Positions 34,745-47,450 of a DNA stretch of 64,000 bases are shown here, one piece after another (within the stretch, counting starts at the first letter, position 1; each line of letters begins with the position of its first letter). Location of the stretch: positions 1,426,001-1,490,000 of the forward strand of contig JAZKJV010002611.1 in the NCBI GenBank assembly GCA_037367405.1, read 5' to 3'. The notes beneath the pieces are model-generated. The model ran no database searches and was not told the origin of the DNA. It saw only the letters and a program-made list of their open reading frames with translations. Source of the DNA: Ottelia alismoides (Eukaryota > Streptophyta > Magnoliopsida > Alismatales > Hydrocharitaceae). The position numbers and the translations under genes were made by a program.

Positions 34745-35251
34745 CCTATACTTAGCTGGAGCTATGTCCTTATAGATCGAAAAAAAAAGAGAAGACATAA
34801 CTCGTACTGAGTATAGACAAGTCTAAAGAATATAGAAATAAGAAATGAAGGAAATAGAAGTTGACCGTCCCCCCTATACTTAGGATCAAGTAATCCTAAG
34901 TATAGCAGACTGTACACAAAGCAGGGAGGGTCAAGGGTCAAAGAATTAACAAATCAGGGGTGCACCCCACTATACTTAGGATAAAGTACGTCCTAAGTAC
35001 AGAAAACTGACACAAAGGGGCGACACCTTTTATTTAGATACAGAAGATAGAAAAGGAAAAGAAGAAAAGAAGAAAAGAGAAATATACACAAATAGATGAG
35101 AAGATCGTGGAGAATATACACATCACTCCCCCTATACTTAGGGTGAGACATTCCTAAGTATAGGCAAGGACAGGATTGACGAAACTGAACGACGAAAGAA
35201 CAATGCGGTGTGTACCCCCTATACTTAGGACAAGGTACGTCCTAAGTGTAG
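34745..35251 (-). repeat. Hairpin series with PPT-like arms in element B
   Basis: Four tight inverted repeats are built on CTATACTTAGG / CCTAAGTATAG. One at 34874-34886 with 34893-34905 has a perfect 13-bp stem and a CAAGTA loop. The others are 34970-34981 with 34991-35002 (one mismatch), 35131-35142 with 35153-35164, and 35218-35230 with 35240-35251. A looser pair of the same motif spans about 34745-34812. In the element's direction the arm followed by G-run (CTAAGTATAGGGGG) repeats the PPT core. Element C has the matching series at 55902-56357 with the same 13-bp stem and the complementary loop, so the structure is conserved in the family. Confidence 0.85.
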
Positions 35252-35899
35252 ACACAAAGATATGGCGACAGATCTGAGGCACACAAAACATGCGGGAGAA
35301 AGAATGAAAAAGGCACACATATATACAAGCGGTGAAAAACTGGTGGAATACAGGACGGTATCTGACAAGTGAATGCCGTACTTGCGTCATCGTCTCCCTG
35401 TGAGAACGAGGACGCAGTCAGAAGGTGAAAAGACACCCGGATATGCAGTCAGGTGGGTGTCGGCTACCGGGGACAAACAGATCAGAAAGTAAAGATATCG
35501 GATGAGGTAGCAGGAAGCAGTCAATCGGCTTACAGGGTCAGCATGAGGAAACAGAGCCGATACTATAAGACCGAGAGGAAGAAGGAACAGTACAGAGTCC
35601 TCCGGTCAATCAAAGTCTCAGAAAGATATGGAAATGTAAGGAACATGAGACATCGTGGCATTCAGTGGTCATGAGGTCGAAAGATCAGAGGAGACACACC
35701 GAATACTGCAAGACATGGCTCAACCCTACGAGGGTCGTCAAGGTGAGCAGTCTCAAAGGAGCCGGGAGTCAGACCATAATCAGAAGACTTGGTCCCGTGA
35801 TCTGCAGATCGGATACACAATCAGAGAGGGGACCAAGTACACAACTCAGAAGACTCGGCTTCGTGCTCCAACAGACATGAGACACCAAAAATGAAACCG

Positions 35900-37300
35900 A
35901 GTACCTAGAAAATGATGTACCCTCCCGCAGATAACCCTCGGGGAGTAGTACATGCTAATCTTCGAATAATCAGAAGAAGACTCGACCTTGCGAGGGTCGT
36001 CAAGGCGAGCGGACGCAAAGGCGTCAGTGATCCATTAGATGGATCATCAGTATCAGTCTCGGTAGTCGACATATCGGCCACCAGCAGAAGAGACCGGATA
36101 ATCTAAAGAATGTAGCAGCGTCCCGCAGATAACCCTCGGGGAACAGGTTGCCAGTTAGGCACGGGAATAGCAGATATCAGGAGCTCAACCTTGCGAGGAC
36201 CGTCAAGGCGATCAGACTCAAAGGAGTCTAATCAAATGGGTCCCATGATCTGCAAATCGGATAGGCAACTCAGGATGGGACCAAAACCATATATATCAGA
36301 TGACTCGATTCCGTGCTCCGCAGATCGGAGACACAGTCGGCAAGGGGAATCGAGCGTAAAGTGAGTGTCGCATTCTCCCGCAGATAGTTCTCGGGGAGTA
36401 ATGCAAACTAAGAAGTGAAGTCTCAAACCGTGTCTCTACCTTGTAAGGGTCGTCAAGGAGAGAGAAGGCTCAAAGGAGCCGGATCCATCAGACGGACCCA
36501 CATAATGGCCTCAGTAGTCGACACGTCGGCTAGCAACAGAGGAGACCAATCAGATCGGAAATGTGTCGTAGTCTCCCGCAGATAACCCTCGGGGAGCTAC
36601 GATATAGTCAACGAATAATCAGAAAAGATCTCATCCTTGCGAGGACCATCAAGGAGAGCGGACTCAAAGGAGTCTGAGCAAATCGGTCTCATGCCCCAAC
36701 AGATCGGGCGCATAATCAGAAAGGGAGACCGAATAAACAGATTAGACGAATCGGCTTCGTGCTCCAACAGACCGGAGACACCAGCAATGAGTGAAGTCGA
36801 TCGTAAAGAAAGTGTCACATCCTTCCGCAGATAGTCCTCGGGAAGTGATGTGAGCTATATAGTGAATAATCAGAGTACATCTCATCCTTGCGGGGGTCGT
36901 CAAGGAGAGAAAGAGGCTCAAAGGAGCCGGATCCATCAGACGGATCCACAGAGAGTCTGGTCTCGCCAGACGGCAGACCGTCTATCAGCGGAAGAGACCA
37001 GAGTGGGCTATAATGTGTCATAGCCTCTCGTAGATAACTCTCGGAGAGCTATGAGCTAGGCAGTGAACAAATGGAATATCAAGGCTCATCGTTGCGAGGA
37101 CCGTCAAGGAGAGCCATCAGACAGTTGGCCCCATGTGCTGACAGATCGGGCACACAATCACAGAGGGAGGCCAGTCAAGCATATCATCTGACTCGGTTCC
37201 GGGTCCCATCAAAATGGCGACCCAAGCAGTGAATGAAACCGCAGTCCTAGAAATTGTCGCATTCTCCCGCAGATAGTCCTCGGAGAGGAATGCGAGCTAG
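35900..37300 (-). repeat. Higher-order acidic-module repeat in element B
   Basis: The motif 'cccgcagataaccctcgggga' (variants) occurs at about 35924, 36121, 36375, 36573, 36822, 37024 and 37265. Spacings alternate about 200 and 250 bp, so the true period is about 450 bp. On the minus strand the motif reads LPEGYLRE. Between copies 'gacgaccctcgcaaggatga' reads DDPRKDE and 'cgatctg..ggatc' reads SDLS-like. These are the pieces of the acidic gag tail of element C (LLPEGSLRED, SDLSDHE, LDDPREDEP at 55130-55696), where there is only one set. Small indels mean that no single frame stays open across the array now. Confidence 0.8.
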
Positions 37301-38600
37301 ATCAATGTAGGTCATGGGAACGCTGGCATAGAGTCTCAGGTCCTCGAAATAATGTGAATACATCAATTAACCGGAGGGCATAAGATCAAGTGGAGGGACA
37401 AAAGAGCAGCTCATCAATCATAATGCAATCCCTCGAAATCAATCCAATCAGCTGAGATGGCACGAAAGATAAGCATGAATCCTCAAAGTGCCATAGGTGG
37501 ATAAGAGAATCAGGGGATCGGGGATGGGTTAATCACAAAGAAGAGAGATCATGGGGGTTCGGGGCACAGTCATCATGAAGCATATATCAAGATAATCCAT
37601 CCAAAATCCGAATCAAGACTGTCCGCAACCTCAAAATAGATAGATCAGTAGAAACATCATGATATCATCCTCAAATACCTGAAGCACATCACATCCTCAA
37701 TCTGGTGTGCGAGATCTAAATCCTCAATACAGAATCACACCTAGTCATCGTGCATCATCAAAAATCCTGTATGCATGTATCCAAAGTCAAATCCACCAAG
37801 TATATCCATCTCAGCATCCTTAACATCATTGGCCCATCTTATACAAATAATCCGGGTAATCATACAATCCTCGATGCAGGCCTCGTCGATGTGCACAGCA
37901 TTCCCGGGTAATAGCAAGGTGATACGGGGGACACAAGGAAGGTGGAGAAGAAGGGTAACACAATGGAGTGGAGAAGCTGATTGAGCGATGTGCCAATATC
38001 ACGGGTGGTAGAAGAATGATACAGAGGGGACGAGGGGGGTGGGTGAGAAGATCGGGACATAGACAAAATTGGGTGTTCCACGCAAGGTGGGAACACCGTC
38101 AAAATATGGTGGTCCGAAGAGCATGCTCTCCTCGAACTGGAGAAGATGGGGATGGTACGGTGGTCACTAGGAAGGTGGTAAAGAAGAGGGAAACGACGGA
38201 CTTGGCGAAGAATGATTGAGCTCAAGCGCCAATATCACGACTCGATGCAGATGAGGAGATATATGTATAAGAGAGGTAGAGAGACTCAAAGATGAAAAAT
38301 GCATGACTCACACGATGGGACCGGCTACTCAAATAGTGAATGAAAAACACAACGGACTCCAAGTCACAATCAATATACAAGGCAAACCCCCGATTCACCT
38401 ACTCAACACAGTGAAGACCGTCAGATGACGATCATTTATCTTTTCGGTTTTAGAGTTAGGTGAGAATCACAAAGTTGTACAAACACTTAGGAGGTTTGAT
38501 AGGATTTGGGATCTACTCCTTAGTGTGTACGTGAGCAATTAAAATGCATACAATGAGGGGGTTGCTCTCCCCTAGACAAGGAAGTCCATTATATTTTATT
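37301..38600 (-). pseudogene. Gag-like zone of element B (frame-broken)
   Basis: This zone occupies the position of C's gag. Local similarity on the minus strand is visible at 'gtaggtgaatc.ggggtttgc' (about 38395; C about 53500) and at 'gagagcaa.cccctcatt' (about 38560; C about 53270). C/T-rich sequence reads as Pro/Ser/Leu-rich frames (37860-38225) similar in character to C 53520-53760. Two 'ttggcgcttgagctcaat'-type copies near 38230 and 37985 suggest a local duplication of about 245 bp. I see no intact gag domain. Confidence 0.5.
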
Positions 38601-39592
38601 TTTATGTTCAATAGAGTTAGCAGTCCCAATTTTATTTAGGTTATCACTTTTTTGGGTATTTTCAATGCACGTGTCTATCGAGGTTCCAATTTCCATTAAA
38701 CATCCTAAGTGGCAAAAACAGAGGGAGAAGGTCGGAAAAGCCATGCAAGTCGGAACTCGATGATGCATGCTAAGTAAGAGGACTTACAGTGCTTCCCAGC
38801 TCTCTCCATGCGGGTGCAGAACAGAATTTGAAACCTATGCTATATGCGAATGCAAGCCGAAGAAATCGCCCTAGGATAGTAACTGCTATTATCGTGAAGC
38901 ACCACAAGTCGGTCATTTATCCTTAACCTAAGAGTTCGGTCTTGGCTTACCCCTCCTCTTCTCGACACACTCGAGTTCAGGAGTAGCGCTTGATGGGGCT
39001 CGCTCACGGCACACTGGTTAAGAGATAAATGAACAGACTATTTAAAATTTGACTAGGTCCAAAACGCACTATAGGTACATGCAAATATATTAGGGTGTTT
39101 AGACCTAATCTACTCGATCAAGCAATTCCTAAGCTAGGGCTCATTCACACAAAGTAATAAAAATAAAATAAAAAAGAAAAAGCGTCAAAACCGTCGAGGC
39201 CCCCAAGGGAACAATCCCTCTGGCAATGGACCTCGGGAGTCGGAGTGTCTGAGAGTCCTGAATTATTACATGTCAATTGTCTCTCTCTCACATAAATATA
39301 CATGATAAAATAAAATGCAACAATGAGACTGCCATCCAAAATTCTCCTCCATCTGTCTTTGATGCTCTCTCCTGTTGACTGGTGTAGAGGAGCCAACTCC
39401 GCCTCACTCAGGTGCATAGGACTTCCTAGGAATTCCTCCTTCGCTTGGCGGTCCCTCACATCAAAGACAAATGAAGAGAGAGGGTCAGAACAGTCACAAC
39501 AATATCGATTAATAATCAAATAAATAAACGAATAGTGGACATGAACAAAGAATTAAATAAATGAATAAACAACCATCCAAAATCCGTTGCCT
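38601..39592 (-). other. 5' leader of element B, shared with the E fragment
   Basis: This is the sequence between primer site and gag. About 39170-39480 (for example 'ctctctcctgttgac', 'gccaactccgcctcactcaggtgcataggacttccta') resembles 63710-63990 at the window's right edge ('ttctctcctattgtc', 'ctgatctccaccttacttgtgtgccttgggtctctta') in the same orientation. A related layout exists in C's leader (52440-52620). A leader may hold packaging signals; that is inference. Confidence 0.65.
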
Positions 39593-39609
39593 CCCCGGCA
39601 ACGGCGCCA
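39593..39609 (-). promoter_or_regulatory. Primer-binding site of element B (tRNA-Asp)
   Basis: In the element's direction TGGCGCCGTTGCCGGGG lies two bases inside the LTR. It is the exact complement of the plant tRNA-Asp 3' end (CCCCGGCAACGGCGCCA), the primer used by Athila-type gypsy elements. Confidence 0.93.
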
Positions 39610-39611
39610 TT

Positions 39612-42600
39612 TGATGATTGGGAATTCGTCGAGGTCGTATCTTTCCACAAGGTGGAGAGACATTCGCTGAGTTGACCTCAGACAGACTCCCAAATCGATC
39701 AACAATTAACCCACAATAAATGTATGCAATGAATATCCAAAAATGTGGAGTTAAAATTTATTATAACTCTACAGGCAAATGTGTATAGGTGTAAGCACAG
39801 GTAGAGGTCGAACACTGGGAGGCGAAAGGTTGTATGGTGAAAATGATTGTGCAATTATTTAATTCAATGATTCATGTCCAATTCCTTATTGTTTTTGTGG
39901 GTTTTTGATTTTATATATTTTTTATTTTTGTTTTTATAATTTTTATTGTGTTTTTATATTTTGTACTTTTTTTATATTTTTAATTATAATATATATATAT
40001 ATAAAGAAATATATATATATATATATATATATAAGAAGAGAGAGAAATATAGTATATGGATGTGTAGACATATATATATATATATACATACTCAATATAT
40101 TAAGTATAATATTTTTTTAGGCTTTTTGTATTTTTCTAATTTTTATGTTATTTTTTTTGGAATTTTGCTAATTTTTATGTATTTTCAATTCAAAAATGTC
40201 CCTAATAAGGTACTAATTAAATAGGCCGCAAATAATTTGGGTTTTAAAATATGGAATAAGTCCAAAATTAACCCAACTTAATTTTAATACATAAATAATA
40301 ATATATACATAATTATAAAATAGATAAACATATTTTTGGTGTTTTTAAAGGGTTTTTATATTTTTTTAGGATTTTGGAGCTTCTTGAATTTTTTATATTT
40401 TCTTTTTCTATTTTTAGGGTTTTTCATTTTCTAGACTCAATATATATAAATATACCATATGTAATTTTTTTTTGGAATTTTTCAAAATGTTTTTCTATTT
40501 TTTTGGTATTTTATATTTTAAACAGTGATTATTTAGGCTTCATTTGAATTTTAAAAATTAGGTAAAATGCAAAAAATATAAATTAACATGTGGGCGTGAA
40601 AGTACACTACATGAAGCATCTAACTTAATTTTTGTGGATTTTTAAGAGCTACATAGGCATTTTTAATAAATACATAAAAGATATAAAAATTAACAGCCTA
40701 GCAGGGGCATTTTTGCAAATAAAATAACTTTCAGGGGCATAGGTGCAAAAATTATAACAGAAATAAACATTTATTTAAAGCTTTGGGGCTAATTTACAAT
40801 TTACAAAAACCGCCAGGGTGGAAGTGCAAATTTCACGCGCCTCACGTGGGACAGCACGTGAGGTGCAGAGGGACCAAAATGCAATTATATTAACTTCAGG
40901 GTCCTTTCAGCAAAAATTATATTTTATTTACAAAGTGATATTTATTTTACAATATTAAAAATTAAATACAAAAAAGGCGGGGGTTGTGTATGCAATTTAC
41001 CCCCAACAGGCGCGCGATCCAACGGTTCTTCGTTCTCCACTTGACACGCGTCGCACATCCAGCGGTCGATACCGCTTCGCCATCTGACGTCTGGGATTAG
41101 ATCACTCACGTGATCCAACGGCTGCGGCTCTGGAAGATCGGACGTCTCTGATTAGGTCTGGGGCTCCATCTTCATCCAACGGCGGGGAGGGCATCAGGAA
41201 GAATAGGGAGGAAGGTTCGCCTGGGCGAACTTCCTCCGACGATATCTCCCTCCCCCGCCGCTCTTTGCTGCTCCCAAGGATCCCAGCACGTTCCTCATAG
41301 TGGATCTAGCTGCTGGAGGTCTCGGATCGGGCGGAGACACCATGGAGCGCCACCACGACGTTGAAGAAGTCGAGGGGGTCCAGTACCTCTGGGGACTCTT
41401 GATTGCGTCTCCTGGTGCTTATCGACGCACCTGACCTGCAGGAAAATACTCACACGGCTCGAGGGGAGTTCCTCGACCCAAGGCTGAAGCTGTTAGCACG
41501 CAAAAATGGAGGTGGAATTGTTCGCCGGAGCGGAGCTCCGGCGAACTACGGGTAGACGATTTAACGCTACACCTAAGGGCTAGTGACTGATATAATGACA
41601 CGAATAAAAAGCTAAAACTAAAACCTAACTAAAAATGGGTAAAGGCGCATCTCGTACCTGGTGAAGCACCAAGGAGCAGAGGCCTCGCCGGAGCGGCGGC
41701 CTTGGGTGCAACCTTCGCCTCTCCGACCGATTCAAAGCGCCAGCGGGTTCCTCCTGTCACAAGGAACACCACCGGGACCAAATGCGAGGAAGGGATTGGC
41801 TAAAGGCTGACCAAACTTGAAGAGATGGCGGTGGTTCTTTATTTATAACCAAATTGGTGCACCCTTATTGACCGGGGAATATAGACGAATATGATCTATG
41901 TACAAGCGATCTTGGGTGTCGGCGTGGGTCATCAATGAAGGGGGAGTAAATCTCGTGAAGTGATTGTTGTCGATTGATTACTGTAACGAGCGGGAAAAAT
42001 GCAAGAATATCGGGGAAAATATGGTTCACGTCAAGTCAGGCGGCTGGAGGTCAAGTTGACTGGGGTCAACTCGCGGAGGGACCTGATTGGTCCACCTCAG
42101 CCCGCTACAAGACAGAACAGTAGTTTTATTAAAGAAAAAATTATTTAAAATAGTAAATGATTTTATTAATTTTCGAGTATAAAATAAAAAATGTTTATTA
42201 TTTTATGTCGTATTTTAATACGATTTTTATTTATTTTTTGGTGTATTTTATTATGGGTTTATTTTGATAATGTATTTATAAGTGTATTTATGTATATTTT
42301 TGAATAATTTATTTTTATTTTGTATATATTATTTTATTAATTTATTTTTTTATTTTATAAATTTATGATTTATTTTTGTGAGTGTAAACATATTTTTTGT
42401 TTAATTTTATGAGTTTATTTACATATTTAAATAAATAGGTGTATGTTGTATGTAGGTATACTTATAGGTATTTTACCTATATATTATATACATTTTATTT
42501 ATTTAATGTATTTTATTTGTTTTTATTTTGGATTTGTATTTTTAATAAATTATAAGTAATATTTACATTATTATAAAATATAGATGAATAAATAATAAAA

Positions 42601-43439
42601 GAATTAATATCCCCTTTTATTTATGTACATACTTAACAAAGGTATTTTGCCTATGTATTACATAAGCTTATTTTATTTTACAAATTCTTTTTGGTTTTCT
42701 GTTAATTTTAATATGTACATGTATTATATATATTATTTACAAAATTCTAAAAATATAAATTTATAGAAATACTGAATGATGAATAAATTGAATATTTTAT
42801 TCGGGTATATTGTACAATAGCGGCCAAAAACCTAACTTTCACAGATGAACTCCAAAAATCATGAAACCAATTTTATTGAATAGTTCTTGGAAAGCTATAT
42901 ACAAGTAAAGGTGAGTTTGGGTGATTTGGAGTTTTTATTTGCAAGATATGGGTCTGTGAAGTTGAGATTCTGGCTTTTTATTATGTGTATAAAATGTACA
43001 TGTATACTATTTTTACATAAACTCAATTTTGTATTTTTATTTACATTATTATCTACAACTTTCATGTACAAAAGATTTTAATTTGATGAACAAATAATTA
43101 TATACAAAATAGGTATCAAAAATGCATAAATGAATGAATAAATAAATGAGGTATTTATTGTATTATTGGCCCTTATCTCCCCCTACTTTATTCCTTATCG
43201 ACCAATTCCATGCTGGCCTTGGTCTCGGGGTTAGGGTCATAAAATATTTGCAATATTTTATTCCTTTTTCTTTTCTTCTCTTTATTCTATAATTTTGGCA
43301 TTAAAAACCTTATTTTATGTACAATTAATACAATGAATCATGAATGCTATTATGTACAAATTGATGCTATTTACATGCATTTGCTGGGGTTTTTAAGGCC
43401 AACATGATAGAATAAAGAATGATGAATGGAGATTCATCA
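39612..43439 (-). repeat. Element B right LTR (5' LTR of the element)
   Basis: This 3828-bp LTR is collinear with 29052-32843. It has longer (ta)n runs near 40000-40090 than the left copy and a small extra stretch near 41525 ('cggagcggagctc'). The CACGTG hairpin is at 40840-40863. The last TCATCA is at 43434-43439, followed by the gatat target duplication. Confidence 0.93.
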
Positions 43440-43444
43440 GATAT

Positions 43445-43745
43445 CAGCCTTTGTGAGAAAGGATTTCCATCTCCTACTCAGGCTGGAGATCATCTCTTAA
43501 TAATCATTTGACGGTGCTTGATGAGTCCTCAATCTAACCCTTTAGATATTCATCCAAGCACCAGCCTCTATGATTCAATTATTGAACCAACAGCTGTATG
43601 ATCATCAAGATGGCCATGGTACATAACCCTAATTGTACAGAGGGACCTGTTATGTAAATTATCTATTCTTCATTTCAGATCGGAGAAGGATATTCGCAAT
43701 AACATTTATTGCATAATGGCTCGCCGTGGGCTCACATGTCCAACA
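43445..43745 (-). repeat. Element D left LTR, part 2
   Basis: This 301-bp remainder of D's left LTR lies after the B insertion and matches 51364-51650. It ends ACATGTCCAACA. D's polypurine tract (GCTAGTGGGAGAT in the element's direction, 43746-43758) abuts it. Confidence 0.92.
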
Positions 43746-46700
43746 ATCTCCCACTAGCCCAAAGAGACATTAATGGGCTAATCATTTAAACCCACACTTA
43801 ATGTGACAATCATAGGCTATTTAGAAATAGCTAGGTAAGCTGATCAGTCACTCTGTTCCCAAAAGACTATGCCAAGTCCTTTTACGACACTTGCATATCC
43901 CTAGGTAACAGTGCTCACATCCAATGCGAATGTTGCATCTTATGCAACCAACACTCAATCTTGACAAAGCAATTATAGTGTCCTTGACACTATTGCTCAA
44001 TAATTATTATAACCAGTTTCTCCATAATCCTTATCAGAATACCCTTATTTCTGGAGATCACTATCTCTCAAGGTATCCACAGTTGAGACATTTTAGATCT
44101 CTATCTATAAAGTCTTAAGCTTTTGAAGATATGACTTTGAGATCACTATCTCAAAAAATCTTGTCATCTATGAAGATTTTGTTATTACTGCAATCAAGTG
44201 TTTTCTCTCCACAGTAGGATTAGCAACACTTTGCTACTCCCACTGCATGGCAGATATCTGGCTTTTGTACACATCTAGCATACACTTAGCTTTCCGTAAC
44301 TGATGCACAAGTGCAAGCAGTTCTAGCATGCACTTCCTCAACTCTTTGAGGTGCTACCCCTTTAGATAGGTCAGTACCAAATCTCAAGGGAAGGAAGCCT
44401 TTCTTGGAATTTCCAAGAATGGAATATGTCCAACGTGTACTACAAATGTGACAGTCCCAATACCCTCTTTTCTTTGCTTCTGAACAACTTCAGAATTAAG
44501 ATCTAAGAGGTATTCTTGAGATCATATCTCAAGATATGGAATAGCCAGTCTATAAAACACTTATTAGCATCCTTATATCATTCCAAATGATTAGGATATT
44601 ATCTACATTTAGCACGATGAACACAATGGCACTCCCACTAAGCTTCACATGGTACATCAAGGTTCTATCTGAAATCATAACACTTATGATTTCGTTAAAT
44701 CTGATGCTCCAACTACAAGAAGCTTATTTGAGTCCATATATGGAGTTTCTTTAGCTTGCACACCTTGCTTTCCTAAATCATGAAGCCCTGGGGCTACTTC
44801 ATGTGAATATCCTCCGAGAGATATTCTTTAGAGGAATGCAATCTTGAATTACATCATGAAGATGTAATAGTCAAGTTGTGTAGCTAAGGTTAGCAATATT
44901 CTGATGATTTTAAGCATGGTCACCGAAGAGCAAGTCTCACTGCAAGTAATGTCTTCTCTTCCAGTGTGTAGCTTATGGCTACGAACTGAGCTTTGAAGGT
45001 CTCTACCATCAGCTTCCCTCTTTTCTTGAAGATCCATTTACACCTTAACGGGTCTTACCCTTATAGGTGGATCCTCGTGGGTTCATATACAACACTTGTA
45101 TATGAAGTCTACTTTAGACTTTATTGCTAATATCCATCTTTCCATGTCATGATCCTCAGGAGCTTCATTCACATGAAGTCTGATCATTGTCAGACTTAAC
45201 TGACACATGGAATACATCCTCAAAATCATTTGAAGAGGTATTAATGTTTCATCTTTAATTATCCTTTAAGTTTCTGATTTTAGGAGCCTCATTATCTTCT
45301 AAAGATTAAATGATATCCTACACTTCATTTTCATCTTGATTCTCAAGAGAGTCATCCTCTAAGAATCACATTCTCAGAGATGAGATCTTTTAAGAATCTC
45401 AAGGTCATAAATTAGGTATCCAATACCATCCTTTATTTTCCTAATGAAGTAGCACTCTCAAGTGCTAGATTCCAGCTTACATGCATGGAATCTTATTAAG
45501 GATATATATTGTAGTCTCTACTACACATACATATATCTGGAAACTAAGAGGAAATTATGCTAAAAATTCATCATTGACCAAATCATGTCACACATGATCC
45601 AATTGTATCTCCCTACAACTCCATTGAGTTTAGGTGTGTTAGGAGGATTGAGATAGAAATGATATTCATATCCTCAAAAGGTATTCTTTGAATTTATCTA
45701 ATAGGTACTTGCTACCTTGGTTAGATCAAATTCATTTAATCTTCCTTCAAACTTTGGTTCTAAATCAAAATTGTGAAATCTTTGAACATTTCGAAGGTTT
45801 CTCAAGTGAAGAGAAGAAATCTCATATCATACATGATCATCAATAGATATCACATATCCATAATGTTCACTATGATATAGATGATCCACATACATCAATA
45901 TGTATGAGATCCCGAATACCTTGACATCTTGCACCTTTCCTAGAAGAAGGGTGTATTAGACATTTTTCTTTGAATACTATATTCACAGGTATGTAAGATT
46001 TGAAATTTTAGACATTCTAAAATTCAATATATTACTAGTCTATTGATCAAATCAACAGACAAATGTCCAAGGTTTGATGCCAGATCATTGTCAAATGATT
46101 TTCATCCTCCTATTGATCTTATTCGGTTTGATTTTCAGTATTAGAAATCTTAATGAACCATTCATTAGATTTCTAATTTCGTGGAGTCCACTAGATGTTA
46201 GATTACTATCTGAAATATTTCCATCATAACTCTTTATGATAGTTCTATCTCAGAATTCATGTTTATTTCCAACATTTAGTAACAAACAATGAGTGTACTC
46301 TAATATCTAGGTCATAGAGACATTCTCCAAGACTAAGGGCTCTCCCACTGAGAATATGAAGTCTATCTATCCAACAGAGATTGCTGCAACAATTACAGCA
46401 ATATCCATGTAGATGACTACTAAACCTTAAGATCAAATTTCTAATCTTCTAATATATATGCAATCAATTGCAAATGTCATTAGAAGATTTGGATACAATT
46501 GTCAGACTTTATCTTATGAAATAAGAAAGTCAGAGTCAATGATTATATGTAGATTATTCTGATGCTCTATCTGAGTCCTTCACTAAGGATTTTAGACAGA
46601 TTTGGTAGTCATACTATCAACACATCAACTTATTGCAGTATTGGCATTCATCCAACTCTTTGCATGTCATATGGAAGTCACATAAGTAGGTCAACTCTTT

Positions 46701-47450
46701 GACTTTCCTTCTTACTTCGGTCCGACCCATGCTTCCACTGCGCTCTCTTCATCTATAAACAACCATTGTTCAAGATGAAAAATCTCTTATGTTGAATTCC
46801 AAAGATTTCAATACAAGAGCATTTCAACATTTATACATGCTTCATTAAATTCATTCAAAATGATTAATATGAAGCTTCATGAATGACTAGAGTATAGACA
46901 GTAGAATGATGACACTCATCATATCTACATACATCTTAACTCTTAGAGGCTTAGGTTCAGGCAGGTATTCAAACATTTTTTTGAATACATCATCTCTTTC
47001 GAGCCACCATTCTGCATAATGCAGGGAACCATGTCATTCATGACTAAATGTCTAGAGCACATATGTATGCCAGAACACCTTCTTAGATTTTATAAGGATT
47101 ATTCGACAATTATGATCACCATCGACATGTCACTTCCAAAGTATACTCAATGAAAGATCAAGACTATAGAGACACACAAACCCTAATGTGATGTCTTATT
47201 GTCTTATTTAATTGTCATTCCTCATTATGTTGAGGAAACTTGCACATTGCAGCACATACATTATATGTTCAATTGCAAGTACAATATCTGGATCAAGAGT
47301 CCAATCCATGATATTTTACTGGTTATTATTGAGTATAACATTGAGTGGGTTTAATGAAGGATTATCTGAAATAAGAAATTTGCATAAGTGTATATATACT
47401 ATATATACATGTTTTACTTTGATTTAGGAATTTTTATATCAAAGTTGTCT
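43746..47450 (-). pseudogene. Element D copia pol (integrase, RT, RNase H), decayed
   Basis: On the minus strand, in order: LGHLSVDLINRLV and HTCEYSIQRKM (gag-pre-integrase, about 46090-45950), HIDV (integrase core, about 45900), TPKLNGVVGRYN (45616-45637, family TP.QNGVAER.N), then RT with KWIFKKREADGRD, ETCSSVTMLKIIRILL (45060-44850) and GSAIVFIVLNVDNILIIWND (44650-44580). RNase H-side PDICHAVGVAS follows near 44270. The RT active loop YVDD reads NVDN (44598-44609), losing Tyr and one Asp. Stops are dense. Integrase precedes RT, which marks it as copia. Confidence 0.85.

Larger units (their letters stand above)
29052..43439 (-). mobile_element. Element B: large non-autonomous LTR element (LARD-like), youngest insertion
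   Basis: Element B is 14,388 bp on the minus strand. LTRs are 29052-32843 (3792 bp) and 39612-43439 (3828 bp), with termini TGATGA...TTCATCA. The target duplication is gatat (29047-29051 and 43440-43444). The uninterrupted site (cggtcagatatcagcc) survives in D's other LTR near 51355, which proves the insertion. The interior (32844-39611) has a tRNA-Asp primer site, a gag-like but frame-broken zone, an expanded acidic-module repeat, a hairpin series and a PPT. No polymerase domain can be read. The LTR copies are very similar and collinear, with only scattered substitutions and small indels. Confidence 0.95.

Noticed and set aside
34874..34905. Hairpin as a bacterial-type terminator
   Set aside because: No U tract follows, and the context is a plant retrotransposon; the PPT-like relationship explains the sequence better.
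35900..37300. Regular repeats as a CRISPR array
   Set aside because: The repeat units are about 200-250 bp, coding-derived and inside a plant LTR element, without the short repeat-spacer pattern.
39593..39609. tRNA-Asp-like sequence as a tRNA gene (also 52255-52271)
   Set aside because: Only the 3'-end complement is present, next to an LTR; these are primer-binding sites.
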